A stretch of 64,000 nt of DNA from Agriotes lineatus (GCA_940337035.1 OW679203.1:81049061-81113060); one strand, 5' to 3'. Numbered from the stretch's first letter, positions 48,592 through 61,100 are shown. A program made the numbers and translations. Notes: generated from the sequence alone by a model not told the origin.

Positions 48592-48918
48592 CTAGTATCG
48601 TTCATCGACGCATTGTATCACATCCACTCCCCCATAACGACGCATGCCTGAAAAAGCTTTTGTAGATTGCGTGTAGATTCGCGTTGATTGCTCGTGGCAA
48701 ATGTTTGAGCTATCGTTGTCCATTCTACTAACAAAGCGCTGGAAAAAATCGTTTTCTAAATCGCGTATAGGATTGACGTCAGTTTTTCCATGATTACCCT
48801 GAGAGCTGTTAATTCTGCTTCCATTTTCGGGTCTACTTTCATCATTTAGCGTTGACGGCGAGGCCGGCCTAGAGTCTACGCGATTCCCAGCAACTGTGAC
48901 GTTCTTTGATTTTCGCAT
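48592..48918 (-). CDS. Unrecognised 108-codon open frame
   Basis: Starts ATG at 48918 in a GC-richer patch, reads MRKSKNVTVAGNRVDSRP, is rich in Ser, Asn and Asp, and ends with TAG at 48592-48594. A second frame through the same patch also stays open for about 25 codons. No domain, signal peptide or membrane segment is visible. It could be a small exon of the minus-strand gene whose channel exons lie at 51246-52176, but it does not look like any DEG/ENaC part; an old gag start is another option. Confidence 0.3.
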   Translation of the reverse strand: MRKSKNVTVAGNRVDSRPASPSTLNDESRPENGSRINSSQGNHGKTDVNPIRDLENDFFQRFVSRMDNDSSNICHEQSTRIYTQSTKAFSGMRRYGGVDVIQCVDERY

Positions 48919-51245
48919 TTATTTATGTGTATTCTGAGAATAAAATCTTGTACATGTAAATTACCGCAATTTTTTTTATGTTTGTACATAATGTGCTTGT
49001 GCAGACATGCTGGGGTGTATCCCAGTTCGTAGTGCAATAACGCCTTCGGCGCTCTGCATCAACATATCGATATTGTTTATTCCTGTGGAATTCTTCTGCT
49101 AGCTTTACTTATAACAAGCACGTAGAATTCTTAGAAATTTTGTTTTGGAGATCCTTTGTTGCTGTCAGAGCTGCAAGAGCGGTCAGCTTAAATGTACTGT
49201 TATGAGTTCTTGATCGAGTTTTTTTTTTATTTTTTGTATGAATATTGTGTTGCTAAGAAATAATGTAGCAGAATTGTTGTATCATTTCTAAATTACAATC
49301 GGTCACACTAATGCTGATCTTTCAAATGCTTCTCTTCAAAAAATATTCAACAGAGACTACCCTGTTTTCTGTTTTCTCTTAATGACAATCAATGTTTCCA
49401 TGTTACTCTATATTGTATTTTGTAGAGTTTGTAATATTTTAATGCATAGTTAATTGAATTAATTTATTTCTTTGGTTTGTTGTTTTTACGTTTTACCTCA
49501 TGAATCTATGCCAAGTATTTTAAAAGTTTGCTATAAGTCCATAGAGCTATAAATTTTTTATATGGCGTATGTACTCTACTGTTTTCGTTGGAAGTACAAC
49601 TGAAATACTGGTACAAATATTGGCATTTTATTAATAGATGCAATTAAAGTAAAATCGATTAAACAAATGAGGAACGTCAGTGGATAACCATCATTTACAC
49701 GAACTACAAAAAAGCCATGCAATCCATGTGCAGGAGCAAAACAGTGTCGAAATACTGATACCTACCCCTGTACCGATTCATGCAAGATACATCAACAAAG
49801 GTACATTGTGGAAACTGAGCCCCTTCAATGGCCTTGATAAAATTAAATGGAATGCACTGGCACAACGCCATCATGCTTTGTAATCTGCATTCCAGGATGC
49901 AATCGCTGTAACTATACTTCGCACCAAAAATAGTTTCAGATTCCTCCCGAAACTTGCAGTTCCTCTAAAAGAGAGACGTAACTATTATCCTATCATGTCA
50001 TAGTATTTAATTAGCGAAATTACTTAATACACACTATTGGATAGCCAATAAAACCAACAACCTTACTTTGAACGCTGGGCATGGATGAAAAAGAAATATT
50101 TGAGGATATTTGGTATTTTCTTCTATTTTATTGGGTTTCTGACAGGAAACCAAATATACATTTTAAAGTAAAATATTAATTCTATAATACTTTTGATTGA
50201 GTCCGCCCTCAGCTGGTAATAAGTTAAAAATGTTTTCTATTGCTGTATTTATTTAGGGCACCTTCCATGCGGTTTAGCCCTCCTTGGAGCCAGCCAACAA
50301 AACTTGGGAAAATTAAGAAGGGGCTAGAACTGCTGGGAACAACCCAAAAATAAATAATTCTAGTAAAAATAATAAAACACAAATGATTAAAGCAGTATGA
50401 TGGCATGGAAATATTTTTGGACAGTAAAGAAATAATGATGAAAAACACTTTGTTCTTGGATACTATCAGCAGCGGAGTGATGATAACTTAAAAGTGTCGG
50501 TGTATTGTGTTACAAACGTAAATAATATGTGCTACCGCAAATAATTACACAAGATGAAGCGTAAAAGATAGATAATGTTACGGTCAGGGACCGTGCGCAT
50601 CGCATATTTATCATTATAACACCTTGACACCTCGTAGCTACTACTATTGCGATAAAGAATTGACACGTTGTTTGGTTTTTAATCCATCAAAGTTACGTTC
50701 ATGAATTATCAGTGTCTAGTACTAATATTAATCAATTTAAAAATAATTTGGACAGAGAAATGCAGCAACTGGGTTTAATTAATAGATAATACTATGCATA
50801 CCCCTACTTTGTGAATATTTGTATTTCAATATAACTTCTGTTTTATCTTTTTGTTTAATATTTAGTTTACACGTTTAATATGTATGTACTTTATATCGTA
50901 ATTGTAGTAGGGACATAATCGGCTACGCAGCCTGTCCTAAATAATAATAATAATAATAATAATAATATATAAAAAATCTACTATTTTACTTTTTACAGGT
51001 GATTCTTGAAGATTCTGTGTTAGGAATATATAACACCAAAATTTTGACAGTTGTGGATTTTACATGATATCTCAGATAATAACAATACAGCATGAATCAT
51101 CTACTTCAAGATATCTGACCAGGACGATCAACAATGTTTGAGGTACTACTCACAGGACTTAAATAAAGGAGATGCAAATAAAACGAATAATGATATCGTT
51201 CAAAACAAATCTAGATAAGCATTGATCACAAGGAACGTAACATAC
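48919..51245. other. No recognised exon; expected to hold the rest of the channel gene
   Basis: Downstream (minus strand) of the DEG/ENaC exons. I searched for the remaining cysteine-rich part and the second membrane segment and did not find them. An (AAT)n microsatellite lies at about 50939-50968. The 50224-50448 minus frame has no channel motif. Confidence 0.4.
50939..50968. repeat. (AAT)n microsatellite
   Basis: About ten AAT units in an AT-rich stretch. Confidence 0.8.
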
Positions 51246-52176
51246 CTGGCTTATTGCATACTTTCTAACCTCTGGAACTTCATAGACAGAGGACGCGTAC
51301 AGTCTAACAAACATCTGTACACCAATAGGAATCAATCTTTCCTGCAAGCTTCCACTTGTTGTATCAGGAAAATCGTCGGAATTGAAAATGTGGATCTATT
51401 AGTAAAAAGACCGTAATGTTTACTTATATTTATTATTTCTGCTCTTTCTAAATGTACATACGTTTGCACCAACTGACGAAATTAACGGATAAAAATAGTC
51501 GTCCGTCTCTGAAGTAACGGTCACTCTCAAACCTGCAGTCATCCCCGAAGCAGTCGGATAAAGCGTTCGGAAATTATTCTTTTTTCTGTAAATTATTGCA
51601 TTAGGGTATTGCTGGGAGTCGAAAAGGCCATTTACATAATATAAGGAAGCCTGGAACGGTTTTGGTGTCTTAGCGGCGGAATGTAATTGAAAACACAGCA
51701 AAAGCCCTCCATTGTAGCTTCATATATGAAGAGATCTTCACATTTATACCATTCGCCGCTCCAACTACAGTCGGATATCAAATCCATGCATGGTTGAGAC
51801 AACTAAAACCCTTGAAATTACCTGCCTACCTATATTTCACTTTAGTTTATAATTAAAAAGCAAAGGTCCTGTCCTTGGATTCGAACCGAGGACTCGCTAA
51901 TGCAATCCTAGCGCTTTTACCACCACGCCACACAGTTACTACCCTATACTTAGCAAGATCAATAAATCCAATAACTTATGTACTAAAAAACCAACCTCTT
52001 TCAATCGCGAATACGGATTAAACATGCCACTTCCGGCACTCGAATCGTGGGTATTGAGAATGTTCTGGTACTCAATCAATATTTCTTCATTTACAGCCGA
52101 TCCGTAGTCATACAGTTTCCCAAACAGTTTTATTAACTGCATCATATTTTTTGTGCTTGAATTGCTTTTAGACGCC
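51246..52176 (-). CDS. DEG/ENaC (pickpocket-type) channel, four exons of the extracellular domain
   Basis: The exons are 52176-51996, 51802-51636, 51585-51462 and 51395-51246, with phases in agreement. The introns are 193, 50 and 66 nt, all GT-AG. The second exon has the signature CEDLFIYEATMEGFCCVFNY; the third GLRVTVTSETDDYFYPL; the fourth IHIFNSDDFPD, then RLIPIGVQMFVRLYA and VPEVRKYAISQ. These are the conserved blocks between the two membrane helices of insect pickpocket sodium channels, which act in the plasma membrane in mechanical, salt or chemical sensing. About 207 residues are visible, under half of a usual channel. The N-terminal and first-helix exons (above 52176) and the rest of the cysteine-rich domain and second helix (below 51246) were not found. 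No stop interrupts the model, so it may be a live gene. Which pickpocket it is cannot be said. Confidence 0.85.
51856..51935 (-). repeat. tRNA-derived SINE head or pseudo-tRNA in a channel intron
   Basis: On the minus strand TGGCGTGGTGGTAAAAGCG fits an A box and GGTTCGAATCC is a perfect B box, about 30 bases apart, with CGCTA...TAGCG as a long-looped anticodon-like stem. The acceptor ends do not pair, so it is not a working tRNA. It lies in the 193-nt intron between the first two channel exons (51803-51995) and fills much of it. Confidence 0.6.
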
Positions 52177-53010
52177 CTGTAATACACTTGGTAATCAAAG
52201 CGGTCACGATGCAATTTAATTTTTTACAAAATCCAAGTTTGAATCTGCATCATTAAGTCAGGTATAATGTTTTCGCTACTGATTTAAATATCGCCGAAGA
52301 GTGCTTTGAAAAAATGTATATTCTCTTCGGATTTTAAAATTTAGTTAAGACTTCGGTTTAGAATGATAAACATTATCATGCAGGAATCTTATAATTGTTG
52401 TAGCTTAATTATAAGTCACAATGTTTTTTAAACAATTTAAGAGCTTATATAAGTATTGCCCTAATTGCACGTCTTCTGTGCAAAAATATTTGTATACAAA
52501 GAAATATCAAGTGGGATTTCCAAACTACGTATTTGTTTATTATATTCGAGAAAAACACCTTTCAACGGATACCACCTTTGGGCGGAATAACAAATATTGA
52601 ATTCCCATTAAACTAGATGCATACGTCAACAATTTTTTTCACTGAAACCTTTTAGTGGCATTTTATAATAAATTCTTGGATGAACAAATTTTTATTTCAA
52701 CTGAGAAGTATTTCTTAATTTCAACTTAAATATTATACGACGAAACATTTTTATGTAATCAAGCAAGCCATGTAATTGAATTGAAACGATTACCATATCC
52801 TTCAGTTCAAGCTTCTGTCATATTTTCATGGACGTATTTACTACGTTTAGTATCACTCAAAACTTGAAAATTAATAAAATCATTATCTCGTTATGTCCTT
52901 CAAATGAATCAAATAAGAGTCTTGACCAAGAACCACCTTTACCAATATTTGCAGTAAAAGTCGCAATCTCAAAATAAAAAAATGGAAAGGTTGCTGGTTC
53001 TATTCTGCTG
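52177..53010. other. No recognised exon; upstream of the channel exons
   Basis: Should hold or separate the 5' exons of the channel gene on the minus strand. I found no first membrane helix or the usual IPFPAVTIC-type block. AT-rich. Confidence 0.4.
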
Positions 53011-53345
53011 CTGCGAAAACTTTGAAAAAGGAAGGTGGCATACAAGGCATAGTTTCACCGAGAATACTATCAGTGCAGCGCTGCAAAACGCTCATGTCAT
53101 CATCAAAGCGAGCAGTGGTTGTGTGCAAAATTGCTTCAAAAAGTCCACTATCTGACACACCGTCGCTTCAAGCAGAATATCGCCAAAGTCCAACGACTCC
53201 CCATCGCCATCCTTCTCGAAAATCTACCATAAGAAATTCCGCCACTCTTTAATTCAAGTGCAGATCCCATCGGCTGGCACACCAATAACCACCGAAGAAG
53301 GGGAAACCGCCATCTCGTGGGGACTGGACCTCACAGGTGGATGAC
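53011..53345 (+). other. GC-richer patch open in all three plus frames
   Basis: All three plus-strand frames stay open for long stretches here. One has 76 codons (53022-53252). A second runs REYYQCSAAKRSCHHQ onward to about 53225. A third contains KIYHKKFRHSLIQVQIPSAG and GETAISWGLDLTGG and ends next to ACAG followed by GTGGAT, a possible donor at about 53333. I cannot say which, if any, is used, and I recognise none. A coding exon of an unknown gene is possible. Confidence 0.35.
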
Positions 53346-54800
53346 TGCAATTTAGGGCAGAGAACGCACTCGTGACTTGAACAAAATAGACGTGTGGTCA
53401 GCCGTATTATAGTGTATGGAAAGACATAGTCGTACGCAAGAAAAATGTTAATTTAATTAGGGTTCTATCCCGATTACGGTTGATACCAGATTTAAAGTTT
53501 GATACCCGGCCGTATTTTAGAATTTTTTGCCGTCGTAAATATTTCTGCCAATCTCCAATCCACTGGATATTGACTATTTTCGCCCTATTTACCTTCTCAT
53601 CTCGCAAACGATCCGATGATTACATCATTGCCCTTCAGTCACCTCCCGTGCGCACACACAATGTAGATGGGTTTCCCAGAAGTCAGTTTCGCCTTTCTTT
53701 AGGTACTAAGGAGAAGAATTACCTACAGACCACGGACGCTACCATTGGGTTCCGAGGCACTGAACGCTGTTAACGTTCGATTATGGCTAAATTAACAAAT
53801 TTTCTTGAAGGCTCCTTTCGTTGAAGAATTAAACCGGCGTTTGCTAGTGAGAACAAAAACTTCTGAGTAAGACTGTATATCCAGTGACGTCACTTTGGGA
53901 TTTGTTAACGTTGAATTCTTTGTAAATGTAGAAGCGCTGGTAGGCATAACAATAGAACCGCATAAATTATTCCTGTATTCGTTTTATTACATTCTTTTTC
54001 TGTAACGCAACTTGCAGCAAGGAATTTAAAATAAGCAAGATCATACTTAACAGGTATTCCAAAGGACGTAAACGCCAAGATTAAGTACCTGGCCCCTTGG
54101 AAACTACCACGCACACCTACTGAATAAGCTTATCGTATTCCGGTTCGTAGTTTGAGAGATTAACCAGTGGTTTAAGCACAAAGCTACATGGCGCATTCAA
54201 ACATTAATTTTGAGCTGTTTTGAACCCAGAATTCTGTCGCTGCTACATCTAGCTGGAGTAATATTATTTCAGGGCTGATTAGTTTTGTGGGCCACCATCG
54301 TATACACGTTGTCACGACTAATATCGTTCTAATTTACTGATTGGTGATTTGTTTGAAATTTTCCATGAAATACATCAAGAGGATAAAAGATTGAAATTCG
54401 AGTGGTGCCAAAATATGGAAATGGCAGCAGCGAAAACGCCAAAATATTACCGTCCCCTTTAAGCGCATGCTCGACGCAAGTGTAACCCTATCGACTGGGT
54501 CGGACAACACGTGTTACTCTCATTTTGTCGTTTTGCATGCAATATTTCAAATAATTAATTAGATTTCGGAATTCACATTTATTTTCTAAATATACAGTAC
54601 ATTTTCCCTAAATGGTTAAGCAGCTCTATTAACATCATTCTCAATTTTTGAAACAAGGTACCGTTCTATGCTTATCAGCTTAAACCACACTTCGCATTCC
54701 TCAGTTTTTCTGATGGTCCACTTTCAATTTTTGGAACTATTGATAAGTTGAATTAGACTGTTTTTGAGAAAATTTTCGGCCATTTTCTTGCCAGTCCTGT
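53346..54800. other. No gene recognised
   Basis: Open frames at 53480-53773 (plus) and 53905-54114 (minus) show no known motif. Nothing else seen. Confidence 0.4.
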
Positions 54801-56429
54801 TTCCTGTAAATTGGATCGCTCCTTATGGGGGCCTTGTCTCATCGACTTTGGAAGCCAACTTCATTTTCGAAGGATCTGAGAGGTAATTGGTGTTATATTA
54901 CCGGCATTCGCTACGTCGTTGACGGATTTGATTGGAGGGCCCTGCTCTGCGTGCTGAACTGCACGATTTGGCTAGTTTACATCTCAAGCCTTCTTTTACT
55001 AACCTGGAAAGTTATTTTTACCAGGAATGGTTTTCCGTACTGGTGTGATTTGTTTTGCCTGGGACATGCGGTGCATTTACGATCCGGCGTGCTGCCCATT
55101 CCTGTGGCTGGAGTTTACTGCCATTCCCCTGCGATCGCTGCATTGTACAACTAACGGGGTTCATCAGCAATCCGTTACGATGCCGTCTCCATGGCCAACG
55201 AACTGCCTGGTTGCCACGTTCACCAGCTCTGCGCCACGTACCGTGTGTACCTGAGAGATTTTTGTAGTGCTATAGTTGTTTATTGTTTGATTAATTTGAG
55301 TTTACAAGTATGACCTTTTTAGAATTTCTAAGATAGTATTTTGTGTATCACAATTGGTGTGCTCTACTTGCGTAATTAGATTTTTAATTATTTGGTATAC
55401 TTTTACTTACTTTTAGATTGCTCTGATTTGTGTTGCGGCTGCTTTAGTAATCACTTTTGTTCGTGTGTTTTTCACGAGTAACAGCCTAGTGTGTTGACTT
55501 CAATTTGAGTTTGGCCTTCTGTCAAAATTTGTGTGCCGTGGCTATTGTACCGCCGACGGGATTATTACTGTATTTAATTAGCTGCCCGTTTCTAAATTCA
55601 AAATCAAGTTTAGGGTTTAAAATGACCGTAAGTACTGACTTAGAGCTTAGCAGAATACCTTATGAATTTCTTATAGTTCCTAGCACCCCTTATGATATCT
55701 CAGAAACTGTAGGCACCGGCCCGTCTAAATTTTGTTTACAGTAAAGTCAATTTACTAAGCCAACTCTCGGGATTGAACCTTGGCCTTACTATATACTTGC
55801 GGTATTCGCACCTCTGGACCGCACTCCGCTTAACGGAGTATATTTGAATATTTAAAGCTTTTTGGTTTTGATCTTAGATGTCGATCGCCGCTTCATGGTA
55901 ACCGCTGTTGTATTTATGATTAGACATGCTTCTGCGTTTGTTTATTTGATTTAAGATTTGGTTACTAGGCTTCTAACGCCCTTCCGGCTAGTCTTGAATT
56001 ACGTAGCATTATTGTTGGTTTTATAGGTCAACTTGTGATATTTATTTGTGATATTATGTATTTGCTGTGATATATTTATATTGATGGTTGGTTTGTTTAT
56101 ATATATATTGTTGGCGTGTATTTTTATGAGTTTGTTGAGCACTAAAGAACCAAGTCATGAATAAATCCCGTTATTAGATATTGGTTATGCTATTATTTTG
56201 GTTTGCTTGGTATATCTCTTACCTTGGAAAGGTCCGACCCAAGGATTTGTCTGCGTCGAGAACCTGGCGCCCTCTCCCTTAGTTTCTTTGTTAGCTTCGC
56301 TGGAACCCCGACCCTCTCGACTAGTTAGCCAACCTAGGCCGATATTTATCAGCTGGAAAAATACCTAATACAACTTTCGCCAACAGGTAAGGGCCGCCCT
56401 TCTCCATCCTTCGTTACACACAACAGTAC
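54801..56429. other. Possible old long LTR and leader, unproven
   Basis: A GC-richer start (54825-55260, with a 109-codon frame lacking any known domain) gives way to T-rich sequence with an AATAAA near 56159. At 56254 CTGGCGCCCTCTCCC resembles the start of a tRNA-Lys primer site over eight bases. The arrangement is like that before the better primer site at 25438, but there is no second LTR copy. Treat as unassigned. Confidence 0.3.
55765..55832 (-). repeat. tRNA-like (SINE head) sequence
   Basis: On the minus strand, GTGCGGTCCAGAGGTGCGAA resembles an A-box region and GGTTCAATCCC a B box about 30 bases later. The rest does not form a cloverleaf. Its anticodon-like region differs from that at 51856, suggesting a separate family. 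Confidence 0.4.
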
Positions 56430-57550
56430 CCATCTTCAGTGCCAAGGCAAGGTAGTGATAAGCTCCAATTATCGGCCAATCAGTGTTCTGTGCCACACCA
56501 TGAGGCGCAAGAAATAAACCATCTCGCTGAATTAGTGTGGCTTAGTCAAGAGCTACAGAACGACAAACGCATCCACATCGAGCAACTGCTCCTAGAAAGG
56601 CATCAGAAGAAGAACAATCCTATACACATTTGACTTGAAAAAGGTATTCGACCGACTACCACACGATCTCATAGACACGCCCTTTCATCGCACGGCGTCC
56701 CTTTGGTCTACGTCGAGTAGCTACTCTATCGCAACGTCACCAGCATGAAAAGATGCTCAGTTGGAACGTCGGCACTCTTCGCTATTACCTTTGGCGTATA
56801 CCAATGATTGGCCCTCTCACCTCTTCTGTTCATCTCTGAATAAATGAAGTGAAGACCTGTAGTCTTTTCTTTACATCGACAACGTATTTCTAACTGACGA
56901 TATGTACCAAACGACTTAATGCAGCAGGGAAAGACTCGCTTGTATGAATAGATGAATACGACATGCTGCTTAACATCAAAAAGGGTTATATAGAATGTGT
57001 ACCTCAGCCGGTCGGAGCCATCAACATTGAAGGTAAAAACCCAACGAAGTAGTCCAGTTTAAGTACCTCGGCTCTATCAGTAGTAGAGTCCTATCGACAG
57101 ACTAATGTCCGCCCGTCTAAATTCAAAGATCTTTAACGCCGTCATTCGTCTAGTGGCCCTCTATGGGTCAGATTGTTGGCCAGCGACATGAAAGCACGTG
57201 GAAACCCTTTACGCGATGCAAATGCGAATAATGCTTCGATGATGTGTAGGCCTGATAAGATGGGGCTATGTCAAGAACGAATGTGCTTGAAAGAGAATAG
57301 GTATTGCAACGAATTTCGACAATATGGGAGAAAAGGCCGATGGTAGAAGCACGTGATGACAAGAGACGAAGATTTCGTACTGAGTACCCATGTAGAAGGC
57401 CGAGAAAGTGGGGACTCGACCGGTTTAAAGAAGGCATGCAATACTCCAATATGTTCTTCGAAGAGAACAGAGTGGAGACAAACATGAAAATAAACGGGAC
57501 CTGCACCTGTGCTGAACAAACGCTAGTACCAAGAGAAAGAGGAAGATGAG
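56430..57550 (+). pseudogene. RTE-type LINE, decayed RT and C-terminus
   Basis: Plus-strand reading in shifting frames gives successive landmarks of an RTE-like reverse transcriptase: FDLKKVFDRLPHDLID (about 56628), FGVYQ-stop-LALSPLLFI (about 56795), a LYIDN catalytic block degraded from YADD (about 56870), FKYLGSIS (about 57057), LVALYGSDCWPAT (about 57155), and a GRPRKW-like tail with LDRFKEGM (about 57395-57440). Many stops and shifts show it is old. Clade by overall order, not by score. Confidence 0.7.
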
Positions 57551-59329
57551 GCCCTAAAGTAAATTGTTGTTGATGGGTTAGTCGCATTCACAAAATTTGC
57601 TAGCCTATAGAGGAAAGGGCACTTATCACGGTGACTGGAAAGCCTCTATCTTCATACCACTACATAAAATTGAATAACTTTTTCTTTTGAACACTGCTCT
57701 CGCTAACGGAATTATGCTTATATTGTACCACTATTACTGGAGATGTTAACTCGTTTTTTTCCGCATTTAATTTCTGGTGCACGCCGCTGATGTTAGACCA
57801 TATTAAGATATGTGTTGTGTCAAACGCAAGACAAGGATAAACGTATGCCGGGAAGGCAGAAGATCGAGAGACATCAGCGGTGCGTGCACTTTATAGCGTG
57901 CAATTTTCATGATACCTGATAGCTGATAGAAGTAACTTTACGGTCGTGAGGATGCTTTGGTTGTTAAAGGATAATTAATATTTATGCAGTACTTAAACCC
58001 TTGGGGTCCCAGTTTTCGTTATTGTTAATTGAGTTACCTTTGTACTCCGACAATCGCCTCTTTTGTTGTACCATGAATATTTATTCGGTTTCACCTAACG
58101 AACGCCCAGTTTAAGTGTTTCCCTTCTGAAAAAACTAAACGCCACCTGAATTAGATCGCTTCGCCGCAGAATGTAGTACCGTGCCAGCTCCAGCTACCCC
58201 TAATTGTTTATTTGCAGTTCTGCGTTTTCGATATAATTCACTTTTATCACTAAACACCTACGCTTTCATAGTGAAAATGTATGACAGATGCTAAGTAAAT
58301 GTCGCATCATTAACCTATTTGTTTTAGTAACTTTTTCTAATTACATTCCTAGGCCAAGATGAATTTTGGAAGTACATTCACGAAATTTTTGAAATCAACG
58401 GCCACTTTGTGTTTTTATGATTACTGAACAGACTATACATCAAAAAATATTTAAACGTGTAAAAGTTACTGTCAAAGAAAAGGGCCAATAACCACGATCA
58501 AAGGAATTATGCTCTATGGCAGTTGCGGAGTGCACAATTATCGATTATTGCTGCTTCGTAGACTTAAATCGTCCTCCTTTCTTTGGGACCCAGCGGCTAT
58601 CATTGACTTATAAAACTAAATTAGTATTAGCAAGGTTGGCAAAATAAATTGTTCAAGGATTTTGCTTTGAAGTATTTTTTGATGACTAGATAGATTACAC
58701 AAAAATCTCTCCATACTTGTGATTCTCATATTTCTTTAAAACGTTTATACATACAACCATTCTGCATACGCTTGGGCCCTACGCCTGCTGATTTTATTCA
58801 GATTGCAAATTGATACTGCAGGAAACGCTATCTTCGTTATCGGATAGTTTGGAGATTCCAGAGTAGTAACGATAGGGTCTTCCATAAATTGGTTCCATGA
58901 AAATAGTACCAAGTAGATCACACAGAAGCTTGCCAGCCCCTGTACAATCCACCAGATAAACCTACAAGTTTGAAAAATGTAGATAATATAATTTACATTG
59001 AAATTAGGGTATGGTACAAACAGTTTGCAACAAATGGATTACTCTTATCAATAGTATTACCAAAGAAATATCACTGTTTAATGCTACGAAAACCTTATAA
59101 TGTAGAGAGTGGAGCATAAGAACAGGCTCAACAATATAGTAGCTCTATCTTTAAATACCGAACGTGTCCTGGTGATATAACAATGTGTTTTAATGTTATG
59201 AAAAGTGTTCTCAATGTATACATGATAGACATGGTCCGTATAGCTGATATTTTAATGCTAAGATCGGAAAACGACCAAGATTTCGGAAGGGTATACGCAA
59301 ATGCAACTCCGAAATGATTTTAAGAACGC
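57551..59329. other. No gene recognised
   Basis: AT-rich sequence without terminal repeats, tRNA boxes or splice-bounded exons. Confidence 0.4.
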
Positions 59330-60839
59330 TAGAAGAAAAAACGTCCCAAAGCAGTCAAGGAAAAAATGAGTATGGGAACGAAAGAAACTGTGAAGATAAA
59401 CAAAGGAAACGGTGTAGCAATAGCTAACAGACATGTCATAGCAAAGGAAGTAGGAAGCTCCAAAATGAAGAAAAATGAAGACAAATTCAAAACTGCCGAT
59501 CAAAAGACATTTCCAAAATTTTCATTTCAGACATAAACTACGCGCTAGCGCAAAACATAGGTAACAAAAAACCAACTCCGGACAACGTTTTAATGGACAG
59601 TAAAGAATTCTAGTAATGCTACCCAGCATGAGTTAGAAATATTATATAATATTTGTCTAAAAAAGGAAAAAATCTCGACTGCATGGTGCATAGTAGAAGT
59701 AATTTTAATTCATTACGAACACATTTAAAAAAGTGTGCAACCAAAATGTCATACCAGTATTGACGTATCTCTGTATCATAAAGCTTAACGAACAAAATGT
59801 TACAAGGTTATTTCCCCTGCAACAGGTTTATAGGGTTGCTCGACTAGCTAACGCGGTGGGCGGGATATTAAACTGAAAGCGCAGGTACCTGTTTGTGAAA
59901 GTCAAATCGATAAGCACGACTAAAAAGCTTTAGGGCACCACCATAGTCATCATTGGGCGGAGATGTAATAAGCAGATTCCATTATGGAAAACCTTGCTCA
60001 AAGCTTCGGAGTCGAACTTGCCTAGCCATTATTTTTTCTGAAAATGTTGCATTTTGCTTTACAAGAAATCAAACAGGATGAAATCTAATACGTTTATACT
60101 AAACACACCAAGATACATATGATACTCGTAGGCGACAGCTGTCAGAGCTGGTATTCGTATTAAATTACTCTAAATCGTTACGTCACGTCCTAATACAGAT
60201 TAAAGAAGGCAGTGTTGATGGACTGATAAGCCAGCCACCGTCTCCAAATAGCGATTTACACACCCCAGATCAGCATGTGCTCGAAATTTAAGTCTGCTAA
60301 GCGGTCGATTATTAAAATATTGCAAACACCTGCACCTTAATTATTGTAATTATTATGGGTTGTAATTTACTCAAAAATGGGCGATAATTCACACCCAATG
60401 CTTGAATTAAGTAAAAATTGACAGTACGAGACAGGCGGCCAGGCGACTCAGCTTCAGGCTCGAGCGAAGATATTCTGCTAAGATTAGCGATTCCTGAGCT
60501 CGATGGACCTCGGACCGGCAAAGTCAAGAGAGGACTTGACAGCAATCGATTATAAGACGGCGCTCATTCAAAAATTAAGTTCAGCTGGAACCATGGCGGC
60601 GGAAATCAATGGAGTATCTGTAAGATCCGATACGAAGTCTAAATTGTAGTTCTAAGGCACACCAATGGGAGGTAAACTGATCTTCAAGTAATATTAGCTA
60701 TGGGGCTGTAAAATCGGACAAGCACTTGGCGCTGGCGCATCTGGGCCAGCATGCTCTGTAAGAAATGTAAAGCATCTCATCTGCTGGCATGGAAGTAGTG
60801 GCCGCAGTTTCGAACCGACATAACAAAGAAAAAATTAAA
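59330..60839 (+). other. Possible remains of a second LINE
   Basis: A stretch at about 59390-59480 reads GNGVAIANRHVIAKEVGSSK, faintly like the RGADIGSDHHLVIAK-type block between endonuclease and RT in LINEs. With the LINE tail at 60840-61100 in the same orientation it could be one element with a badly decayed middle. The middle itself shows nothing I can name. Confidence 0.25.
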
Positions 60840-61100
60840 ACCTCTTGCCACAGTTCCAAGATCACAGAAAAAACGATTATTAGGAATCAATCTAAGTCAC
60901 TCAAGAGGAAATAACTACATTCAACAATAAACATAAGTAACAGATGCGTTACATCGTGTTGCACAGAAAGTAGTCGGAGCATCTAACCGTGGAGACTCAA
61001 AAAACAAAATAAATGCCAAAGACCTAACAATAGATGGAAGAATGACATGAAGAGATCGCAGGAACATAGTTGATGCAAACAATTACAGAAAATGACAGTT
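60840..61100 (+). pseudogene. LINE C-terminal fragment
   Basis: Broken plus frames give LATVPRSQKKRLLGINLSHS, then VTDALHRVAQKVVGASNRG, then RPNNRWKNDMKRSQEHS. In that order these correspond to the ERRMLGISLRDK, VTDI..RVA..KW and GRP..RW.DD..R.AG blocks at the end of an endonuclease-reverse transcriptase polyprotein of RTE-related LINEs. Several stops; dead. Confidence 0.6.

Noticed and set aside
51420..51701. Single continuous channel exon as given by the long open frame
   Set aside because: The conserved GFCCVFNY block upstream is in another frame; a 50-nt GT-AG intron joins the two blocks in phase and removes the need for the frame's first 39 codons.
51856..51935. A functional tRNA gene on the minus strand
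   Set aside because: A and B boxes are good, but the acceptor ends do not pair and the anticodon loop is too long.
56254..56268. Second tRNA-Lys-like primer site (CTGGCGCCCTCTCCC)
   Set aside because: Matches only about eight bases of the expected site, and no flanking LTR pair is visible.
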